NCBI GenBank assembly: GCA_019313605.1
Contig: JAFDAW010000054.1
Location: forward strand, 1 to 12,312
Direction of reading: 5' to 3'
DNA length: 12,312 bases
Source: Deltaproteobacteria bacterium
Lineage (GTDB): Bacteria; Myxococcota_A; UBA9160; SMWR01
The stretch's first letter is position 1; each line of letters opens with the position of its first letter. Shown one piece after another: positions 6,302 to 12,312 of the stretch. Made by a program: the position numbers and the translations under genes. Below the pieces are notes generated by a model. That model saw nothing but the letters and a program-made list of their open reading frames with translations, was not told the DNA's origin and ran no database searches.

Positions 6302-7888
6302 GTGGCAAAAGTACTGGTGAGCGACAAGTTGGATCCACAAGGTCTCGAAATTCTCGAACAGACATCGGGTCTCACAGTGGTCTACGAACCGGGCCTGAAG
6401 GGCGATGATTTGCTCGCAGCGGTGGCCGACGTGGACGGGCTCGTGATTCGCAGCGGCACCCAGGTGACCGCCGAAGTGATCGCGGCCGCAGACAAACTCA
6501 GGGCCATTGGTCGGGCGGGGATTGGCGTCGACAACATCGACGTTCCGGCCGCCACTGCGCGCGGCATCGCGGTGATGAACACACCGAGCGGTAACAACAT
6601 CACCACTGCTGAACACGCGATTGCGCTTTTGATTTCGCTTGCACGCCACATCCCCCAGGCGACCGCATCGATGAAATCCGGAAAATGGGAGAAGTCGCGC
6701 TTCACCGGAATGGAACTCTACAACCGGACCTTCGCGGTCATCGGCCTCGGAAACATCGGTCGCATCGTCGCGGCACGCGCCAAGGGTCTCGGGATGAAGG
6801 TGATCGCGTACGATCCGTTTCTGTCTGGGCCGGCAAAAGCCCGCGCGGAGGTGGAACTCGTTTCGTTCGACGAAATGCTGACACGTGCAGATGCGATCTC
6901 GGTTCACGTTCCGCGTACTCCGGAGACCACAGGCCTCTTGAACGACGCGGCTTTCGAGAAAATGCGACCGGGTGTGCTGATCATCAATGCGGCGCGGGGT
7001 GGAATCGTCGACGAAGCCGCACTGCTGCGTGCGTTGGATTCTGGTCAGGTTGGCGGGGCTGCGATTGATGTCTTTTCCAAGGAGCCGCCGAGCCCTGACG
7101 ATCCGCTGGTGCTGCACGATCGCGTCATCTGCACGCCGCACCTCGGGGCGTCTACCGAGCAAGCTCAGGTGAACGTCGCGATCGCGGTGGCCGAGCAGGT
7201 CCGCGATTATCTCGTAGACGGAATCGTGGGAAACGCCCTCAATGTCCCGTCGATTTCGAAAGAACTCTACGAGCAGATTCGCCCGTATTCTGAACTCGGC
7301 GAAAAACTGGGGCGTTTTCAGGGGCAACTCTGCCCAGGCGCGATCGATCGGGTCGAGATCGAGTATTCGGGCGACGCTGCGGGGCTCGAGGTCGCTCCGA
7401 TCACGGTGTCGATCCTGATGGGGATCCTGGAGTCGGTGAGCGACGAGGTGAACCTCGTCAATGCTCCGCTGATCGCGAAAGAGCACGGTATCGAGGTGGT
7501 CGAGTCGAAGGTCAGCCGATCGCGCGACTTCGCGAGCGCGATTTCCACTCGTGTCGTGGGTTGTGAAGATCGGTATATCGTCGGGGCGGTGTTTCACGGA
7601 GACCAGCCGCGCATCGTCCGAATCGACGACTTCATGCTAGAGGCGGTCCCCAAGGGACCGACGCTCTTCATCCAGAATCAAGACCAGCCCGGTGTCGTGG
7701 GAAGTGTTGGCATGGTGCTGGGGGAGGGCGGCATCAACATTTCGCGCATGCAGCTCGCGCTGATACCCGAGCGCTCCCTTGCTGCGATGCTCGTCAATAT
7801 CGACCGAGCGCCCGAGGAGGCAGTGATGAAACAGTTGCATAATTTGCCCCATCTGATTTCTGCACAACTCGTGGAGCTTGGATCGTGA
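6302..7888 (+). CDS. serA: D-3-phosphoglycerate dehydrogenase (SerA)
   Basis: 528 residues, the length of the long bacterial form (with an extra regulatory domain). It oxidises 3-phosphoglycerate to 3-phosphohydroxypyruvate with NAD, the first step of serine synthesis, in the cytoplasm. The N-terminal and NAD domains cover about 1-315: the NAD loop GLGNIG is at 148-153 followed by the acceptor region VIAYDPF, Arg232 lies in NAARGGIVDE, Glu261 in SKEPP and His280 in CTPHLGAST; together these form the catalytic set. Residues about 320-450 are the allosteric substrate-binding domain, and 455-526 an ACT domain (LFIQNQDQPGVVGSVG, GGINISRMQLA) which in this family senses serine. Start GTG at 6302 has GGGAGAG seven bases upstream. 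Its stop overlaps the purA start by 4 bp. Feedback inhibition by serine is expected from the ACT domain but is not shown by sequence alone. Confidence 0.97.
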   Translation: MAKVLVSDKLDPQGLEILEQTSGLTVVYEPGLKGDDLLAAVADVDGLVIRSGTQVTAEVIAAADKLRAIGRAGIGVDNIDVPAATARGIAVMNTPSGNNITTAEHAIALLISLARHIPQATASMKSGKWEKSRFTGMELYNRTFAVIGLGNIGRIVAARAKGLGMKVIAYDPFLSGPAKARAEVELVSFDEMLTRADAISVHVPRTPETTGLLNDAAFEKMRPGVLIINAARGGIVDEAALLRALDSGQVGGAAIDVFSKEPPSPDDPLVLHDRVICTPHLGASTEQAQVNVAIAVAEQVRDYLVDGIVGNALNVPSISKELYEQIRPYSELGEKLGRFQGQLCPGAIDRVEIEYSGDAAGLEVAPITVSILMGILESVSDEVNLVNAPLIAKEHGIEVVESKVSRSRDFASAISTRVVGCEDRYIVGAVFHGDQPRIVRIDDFMLEAVPKGPTLFIQNQDQPGVVGSVGMVLGEGGINISRMQLALIPERSLAAMLVNIDRAPEEAVMKQLHNLPHLISAQLVELGS

Positions 7889-9183
7889 CGGCACTGGTCG
7901 CGGTAGGCGCTCAGTGGGGCGACGAGGGCAAGGGGAAAGTCGTCGATTGGCTCGCTCCCCACGCGCAACTCGTGGTCCGATATCACGGCGGCAACAACGC
8001 CGGGCACACGCTCGTGGTCGACGGTGTCAAGACCGTGCTCCACGTGGTCCCGGCGGGTGTCCTCAATCCCTCGACGGTCAACCTGATTGGCCCCGGGGTG
8101 GTCGTCAATCCGGATGGCTTGCTGACCGAACTGGAGGCGCTCAAGGAGCGCGGCTTGCTGCGCGACCCGTCGCGGGTTCGGCTCTCGGGTCGTGCCCACG
8201 TCATCCTTCCCTGGCACACGACACTCGACAAGGCGCGAGAAGAGGCAGCCGGTGAGCTCGCAATCGGGACGACCGGACGCGGCATCGGTCCCGCTTATGA
8301 GGATAAGGTCACGCGCCGCGGGATTCGAGTTGCAGACCTTCTCGACCCGGAGGGGCTTCGCGAGTTGTTGACGCGCATCGCAAAGCAGAAGAACTTCGAA
8401 CTCGTCGAGTACTACAAATGGGAACCGATCGACGTCGACGCACTGTACAAGCAGGCAGTCGAGTGGGGGCGGCAGCTCGAGCCTTACGTGGATAACACCG
8501 TTCACACGCTCGAAGAAGCATTGAGCGCGGGCAAGAGCGTTCTCTTCGAGGGTGCGCAAGGCACCTTCCTCGATATCGACCACGGCACCTATCCCTATGT
8601 GACCTCGTCGAATTGTGTCGCAGGTGCGGTGTGTACTGGCGCGGGTGTTGGCCCTACGCGCATCGATCGCGTTCTGGGGATCACCAAGGCGTATACGACG
8701 CGTGTCGGCGGCGGACCCTTTCCGACCGAAGAAACCGGGGAGTTCGGCGAGCGGCTGCGAGAGGCCGGTGCGGAGTTTGGAGCGACGACAGGAAGGCCGC
8801 GGCGCTGTGGTTGCCTGGATATCGTCATGTTGCGCGAGTCCGCGACTGTCAACGGACTGACTGCGCTCGCGATGAACAAGCTCGACGTGCTCTCCGGACT
8901 TGGGGAGATTCGGATTGCCACTGCGTATCGCGTGGATGGCAAATTGAAGAACGAATTCCCGATGACACTCGCGGAGTTGGAGCGAGCCGAGCCCGTCTAC
9001 GAAACCCTGCCCGGATGGGACGAGGACATCACGGGATGTCGTCGCTACGAGGATCTCCCGAGCACTGCGCGAAGCTACGTGGAACGCGTCGAGGCGCTCG
9101 TGGGTGTTCCGGTGGAGATCATCTCCATCGGACCGGGGCGCGATGAAACCATCGCCCGGATCGACCCCTTCCGGCCGGTCTAG
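7885..9183 (+). CDS. purA: Adenylosuccinate synthetase (PurA)
   Basis: 432 residues, the normal bacterial length. It joins IMP and aspartate using GTP to make adenylosuccinate, the committed step to AMP, in the cytoplasm. Signatures in order: GAQWGDEGKGK at 8-18 with catalytic Asp13; YHGGNNAGHT at 33-42 with catalytic His41; IMP-binding TTGRGIGPAY at 129-138; EGAQGTFLDIDHGTYPYVT at 222-240; TTGRPRRCGCLD at 301-312; NKLDVL at 331-336; GPGRDET at 417-423. All key residues are present. The GTG start lies in GTGA, overlapping the serA stop, so translation is probably coupled to serA. No good terminator follows; the next gene converges from the other strand after only 35 bp. Confidence 0.98.
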   Translation: MTALVAVGAQWGDEGKGKVVDWLAPHAQLVVRYHGGNNAGHTLVVDGVKTVLHVVPAGVLNPSTVNLIGPGVVVNPDGLLTELEALKERGLLRDPSRVRLSGRAHVILPWHTTLDKAREEAAGELAIGTTGRGIGPAYEDKVTRRGIRVADLLDPEGLRELLTRIAKQKNFELVEYYKWEPIDVDALYKQAVEWGRQLEPYVDNTVHTLEEALSAGKSVLFEGAQGTFLDIDHGTYPYVTSSNCVAGAVCTGAGVGPTRIDRVLGITKAYTTRVGGGPFPTEETGEFGERLREAGAEFGATTGRPRRCGCLDIVMLRESATVNGLTALAMNKLDVLSGLGEIRIATAYRVDGKLKNEFPMTLAELERAEPVYETLPGWDEDITGCRRYEDLPSTARSYVERVEALVGVPVEIISIGPGRDETIARIDPFRPV

Positions 9184-9218
9184 GCGCTCGCCCTCGCGAT
9201 CGCTACGTGCGCGCGCGA

Positions 9219-9665
9219 TTACGGAGCGGGTGCAACCCTCGTGTTGAGGATCGTGTTCGCGTAATCGGTAACGGTCTCTGCGCAATTGTCGATCGATGTC
9301 AGCAGCTGCGCGGCCGCTTGGTGTGATTCGCGATAGATCCGCTCCAGTGCCGCAGCCTGCTCGTCAGTGCCACCGCTCTTTCTGTGATGGGCGAGAAATT
9401 TCGCGAGTTCGGCCTCGGTGTTCATCTGGGAAAGTTGCGAATAGTGGCGCACTTCGATCTTGGAGATGACGCTGCGCTTTGCGTCCTTATCCGCATCGAT
9501 CATGGGGATGCAGACGTCGACTACCGCGTAGGCTTCGGCGATGTGGCCGAATTGCTCCGACAGCGCGTTCATTTCCCTTGTGCTCCAGGGCTCGGGTGCT
9601 TGATCGGAGCAAGCCGCCGCGAGAATCACAAAGCAGCAGAGGGTGAGGGGGCGAGGCACCGGCAT
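9219..9665 (-). CDS. Small predicted lipoprotein, function unknown
   Basis: 148 residues; no family recognised. The N-terminus MPVPRPLTLCCFVILAAAC is a short signal sequence ending in a lipobox-like AAAC with Cys19 as lipid anchor (Ala rather than Leu at -3). The mature part is charged and mostly helical in appearance, with Cys52 and Cys128 as a possible disulfide pair. The ATG at 9665 is chosen because the signal peptide begins there; the frame is open further upstream to 9923 but that part overlaps the neighbouring membrane gene and has no protein-like pattern. The ribosome site is weak. An A/T-rich patch (AAAATTTATGTTAAAA, about 9679-9694) just upstream might hold a -10 element. It follows the seven-helix gene after 55 bp on the same strand, so they may form an operon. 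Confidence 0.75.
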   Translation of the reverse strand: MPVPRPLTLCCFVILAAACSDQAPEPWSTREMNALSEQFGHIAEAYAVVDVCIPMIDADKDAKRSVISKIEVRHYSQLSQMNTEAELAKFLAHHRKSGGTDEQAAALERIYRESHQAAAQLLTSIDNCAETVTDYANTILNTRVAPAP

Positions 9666-9720
9666 CTCGATGCCCGAGGTTTTAACATAAATTTTCGACT
9701 GCGTGTAGAAGCCGTGCTCG

Positions 9721-10461
9721 TCAGGGCGCGTGATCTGCAGGGGCGGCCGCTGCGCGGTTGACCCAGCGCTGATAGAAGGTCGGCGGAAAGAAGACGAACC
9801 AGAGCACCGCGGTCGCTGCCGCCTCGAGCCCGCCCGCGAAATAGTCACCCCAGTCCGGCCAGACCTGTGTGGCCGCAAATTCGAGATAGAGGGGAACGAG
9901 AGAAATGCTCGCGAGAGCCGCAAGGAACCCGAAGATCGCCCAGAGCAGAAATCGATTGACGGCGTCCGGTTCGCAAAAGCCCATCGTCAGCCGCTTTCGC
10001 GCAGAGCGGTAGGCGATCAAGGCTTCTGCGCTGATCCAGATGTAGGGAGCCGTGTAGCCGATCCAATCGCACCAGAACCAAACGCTGCTGACGATCAATC
10101 CTTCGATGTCGCCGTTGAGCGTCGAAACGAAGACGCCGGAAAACAGGCTCAGGGCAATTGCCCAGACGAGTCCATTCGCCCAGCGAGAATCGCTCCGAAA
10201 GACATCGCGCGTAAAGAGCAGGAGGGGGACGATTCCGACGCTGTAGATGATCCGAGCCAGAATGAGAACCCAGGCCTGGTTCAGGTCGAACAGTGCGGGG
10301 AACTCGTAGATAAAATAGGAAACACCAGTGCAGAGGTAGGTCAGCGCGAGAAGGTATTCCGGACGCCCGCGCGTGCGTCGACTCAGCACGAATAAGCGAA
10401 TGCCTACCGCCAGATAGATCAGGGCGGCGACCAGATTGGAAATGTAAACGCTGGTCTCCAT
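9721..10461 (-). CDS. Seven-helix integral membrane protein, function unknown
   Basis: 246 residues; family not identified. About seven hydrophobic helices: 5-26, 35-54, 64-84, 93-112, 121-150 (long, Trp- and Tyr-rich), 171-195 and 208-227. Short charged loops (SRRTRGRP at 27-34, RDVFRSDSRW at 85-93, RSARKRLTMGF in the fifth loop) carry most of the positive charge. No cofactor or transport signature was seen; overall layout recalls uncharacterised seven-helix sensor-like or 7TM domains without an attached signalling domain. The ATG at 10461 has a purine-rich AAGAGAGTGGA just upstream. The stop lies 55 bp before the small lipoprotein gene, in the same direction. It diverges from the large membrane protein starting at 10659. 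Confidence 0.8.
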   Translation of the reverse strand: METSVYISNLVAALIYLAVGIRLFVLSRRTRGRPEYLLALTYLCTGVSYFIYEFPALFDLNQAWVLILARIIYSVGIVPLLLFTRDVFRSDSRWANGLVWAIALSLFSGVFVSTLNGDIEGLIVSSVWFWCDWIGYTAPYIWISAEALIAYRSARKRLTMGFCEPDAVNRFLLWAIFGFLAALASISLVPLYLEFAATQVWPDWGDYFAGGLEAAATAVLWFVFFPPTFYQRWVNRAAAAPADHAP

Positions 10462-10658
10462 TCCACTCTCTTGTGATGTTTCTTTCGCGATTCAAATCGG
10501 AACAGAAGTCCGTATGGGGCTGATCGGAGCCCGGAAAATATTACTTGAGGGACCTCCTGCAGCTGGAGATCCAGTTTCATTGCGTGGTTTGTGGGCGATT
10601 TTGGCCCGAGGTGGTGCCTCTTTGCGCTGCTGGTAGGATTGTCGAGATTGGGTGGGAG
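10462..10658. promoter_or_regulatory. Divergent intergenic region upstream of two membrane-protein genes
   Basis: 197 bp that should hold promoters for both flanking genes. It contains an A/T-rich patch (AAAATATTAC, 10536-10545) and a perfect inverted repeat CTGGA-GA-TCCAG at 10563-10574. I could not assign -35/-10 pairs with confidence on either strand. Confidence 0.3.
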
Positions 10659-12312
10659 ATGACACGAAATTACACCTGGCTCGAGGCCATTCCCTATCTC
10701 GCGGCGCTGATCTCATGCGCTCCGCTGATCGTCGGCGGTTTTCCGCAAGGGCACGACTGGACGTTCGAGCTCGCTCGCGTGGCCGAGTTTTCCCACGCAC
10801 TGGGCGAAGGTCAATTCCCACCGCACTGGGCCCCCAACCTCTACGGGGGGTACGGCTCCCCCGTCTTTCTTTTCTACGCCCCGGCTTTTGTGGCATTGGC
10901 GAATGCGGCGTCGACCGTGTTCGGCTCTGCTGCCGCGGGCGCATCGGCGATCGTCGTTCTGTTTTCGTTCATCGGTGTCTTTGCGGTCCGGCGGCTTTTC
11001 GATGTCATTCCAGGAGCCGATCCGCAGGGCGGGCGAATTGCGGCAACGATTTTTGCCCTTCACCCCTATTTGATCGGTGACAAGCTGATTCGAAATGCGA
11101 ATGCGGAGTTCGCAGCTCTGTGCTTGCTGCCGTTCGCGCTGGTGGGACTGATGCGACTGGGGCGTCAGCCGCTCCGGGGTGCCTTCGTCGTGGCCGGTGC
11201 GCTCGCGGCATCGATCCTCAGTCACAACCTCACGGCGTTGATCTGCCTTGCGCTTCTCTTGGGCGGAACGCTCTGGCTTTACGGTTGGCGAAAGGCCGCA
11301 CGCATCCAGTTGGCGCTGACGTCTGGCGTAGTGGTAGGTCTGCTCGTCGCAGCTTTCCTCTGGCTGCCCGCCCTGATGCTTCGCGATGCCATCCAGATCG
11401 GCGAATTGACGACCGGGAAGTTTGATTTTCACAACCAGTGGAAACCCTTCAGTGAGTTCTTTGGTTACACGCGCGCCTTCAGCTCTGGAGCGTTGGCTCC
11501 GGTGGCGCTCCTTCTTGCGGCGTGGGTAGCCGTTCGACGCTTTGGGGATGCGTTTGCGGGGCGGCGATTCTTGTTTGGGTTGCTGGCTGCGGCACTGATC
11601 TTCATTGGATTGCAATTTCGGGTGTCGGCGCCGCTCTGGGAGACGATCCCCTGGCTGCGCTTCATGCAGTTTCCGTGGCGCTTCATGGGTCCGCTCGCGC
11701 TCGTCACCGCGGTGGCAGCGGGGCTTGCGGCGATTCCGCTTCTCTCGCGGTATTCCAATCGCGTTCGCACGGGCGTCGAGGTGGCTGTCTTCGCGCTCTG
11801 CGTCGCCAACGCCTGGCCGCACCTGGCCGACTACCAACCTCTGTCCGCGCTGCACACCAAGACGATCGTGAAGGCGATTCAACCCGAGAAGCTGCGACGA
11901 GGCGCGCTCAACGTCAGTGTCCTCGACGAGTATCTGCCGCGAGGCGCAAGGCCCGCGGTGTGGAAGCGGGAGGCGGCGGTAGGGGGGCGAACCGTGCTCG
12001 CCACTCAGCCAGAAGCGCAGTTCGAGGTGCTCGTGGAGAAGGGCTCTCGAATTTCGCTGCGCGTCGATACGCCGACGGGAACGCGGCTTCGCCTCGCGCG
12101 CTGGCATTTCCCGGGTTGGGAAGCCGAACTCGACGGTGTTCCGATACCGCTAGAGGTCAATCGCATGGGCGGAATCGACGTGCGGATACCGGCGCCCGGC
12201 GGAACCATCGAGCTGGTACAGCGCCCACCCCGCTCACGCCGGATCGGGCTGGCCCTTTCCGGCCTGGGCGTCGGACTCTGGTTGGCGCTGTATTTCGCGC
12301 AACGCAGACAGC
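10659..12312 (+). CDS. Large multi-spanning membrane protein, PTPS_related/YfhO-like (C-terminus beyond window)
   Basis: 551 codons are visible with no stop before the right edge. An N-terminal helix (about 11-28) leads into an extracytoplasmic loop with GHDWTFELARVAEF (31-44), then GQFPPHWAPNLYGGYGSPVF (51-70). This pattern is characteristic of the bacterial membrane family named 6-pyruvoyl-tetrahydropterin synthase-related (Pfam PTPS_related), a misleading name since the proteins look like GT-C-type glycosyltransferases. Asp33 and Glu50 are candidate acidic residues in that loop. Many helices follow, with IPWLRFMQFPWRFMGP around residue 335-350, also family-typical. The C-terminal periplasmic domain ends in a YfhO-like sandwich (ARWHFPGWEAELDG) and a last helix near the edge, so little is missing. 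Lipid-linked sugar transfer is inference from fold. The ATG at 10659 is preceded immediately by GGTGGGAG, tighter than usual; no better in-frame start was seen. Confidence 0.8.
   Translation, partial: MTRNYTWLEAIPYLAALISCAPLIVGGFPQGHDWTFELARVAEFSHALGEGQFPPHWAPNLYGGYGSPVFLFYAPAFVALANAASTVFGSAAAGASAIVVLFSFIGVFAVRRLFDVIPGADPQGGRIAATIFALHPYLIGDKLIRNANAEFAALCLLPFALVGLMRLGRQPLRGAFVVAGALAASILSHNLTALICLALLLGGTLWLYGWRKAARIQLALTSGVVVGLLVAAFLWLPALMLRDAIQIGELTTGKFDFHNQWKPFSEFFGYTRAFSSGALAPVALLLAAWVAVRRFGDAFAGRRFLFGLLAAALIFIGLQFRVSAPLWETIPWLRFMQFPWRFMGPLALVTAVAAGLAAIPLLSRYSNRVRTGVEVAVFALCVANAWPHLADYQPLSALHTKTIVKAIQPEKLRRGALNVSVLDEYLPRGARPAVWKREAAVGGRTVLATQPEAQFEVLVEKGSRISLRVDTPTGTRLRLARWHFPGWEAELDGVPIPLEVNRMGGIDVRIPAPGGTIELVQRPPRSRRIGLALSGLGVGLWLALYFAQRRQ

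Noticed and set aside
6014..7597. 527-codon minus-strand frame opposite serA, and similar frames opposite purA (7678-9285) and the PTPS_related gene (10713-12107)
   Set aside because: All lie antisense to genes with complete family signatures and are His/Arg-rich shadows produced by GC-biased codon use.
9184..9218. Bidirectional terminator between purA and the convergent lipoprotein gene
   Set aside because: Short complementary pieces (ATCGC/GCGAT) exist, but the stem is weak and no T-run follows on either strand.

Overview
The window is GC-rich bacterial DNA. Gene content (a divergent Ton-type motor cluster, a serA-purA pair, several lipoprotein or membrane genes of unknown role, a long DxDxDG repeat protein) points to a Gram-negative bacterium, most likely a member of the former Deltaproteobacteria (Myxococcota or relatives). 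That placement is inference from gene style, not from a marker gene.

Left part (1-5513): an envelope-energy cluster arranged around a divergent intergenic region at 3935-4426. To the right run exbB and exbD, overlapping by 23 bp and each preceded by a strong Shine-Dalgarno. To the left runs a TonB/TolA-family gene, followed 31 bp later by a very long secreted protein that runs off the left edge. That protein is made of at least 35 tandem units of 24-25 residues, each opening with an Asp-rich DxDxDG-type loop. It is the most unusual item here: a large, acidic, probably calcium-binding solenoid that appears co-transcribed with the tonB-like gene.

Middle (5514-6301): a repeat-bearing, non-coding GC-rich stretch (three copies of a 23-35 bp motif), then a small four-cysteine protein of 82 residues, then a leader with a good sigma-70-type promoter and a hairpin abutting the serA ribosome binding site.

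Right-centre (6302-9183): serA (phosphoglycerate dehydrogenase with ACT domain) and purA (adenylosuccinate synthetase), overlapping by 4 bp, so one operon linking serine synthesis with AMP synthesis. These are canonical housekeeping genes.

Right end (9219-12312): on the minus strand a seven-helix membrane protein followed by a small lipoprotein, convergent with purA; then on the plus strand, divergent from them, a large multi-spanning membrane protein of the PTPS_related/YfhO-like (GT-C-like) type that runs off the right edge. No rRNA, tRNA, CRISPR array, transposase or phage gene was seen.
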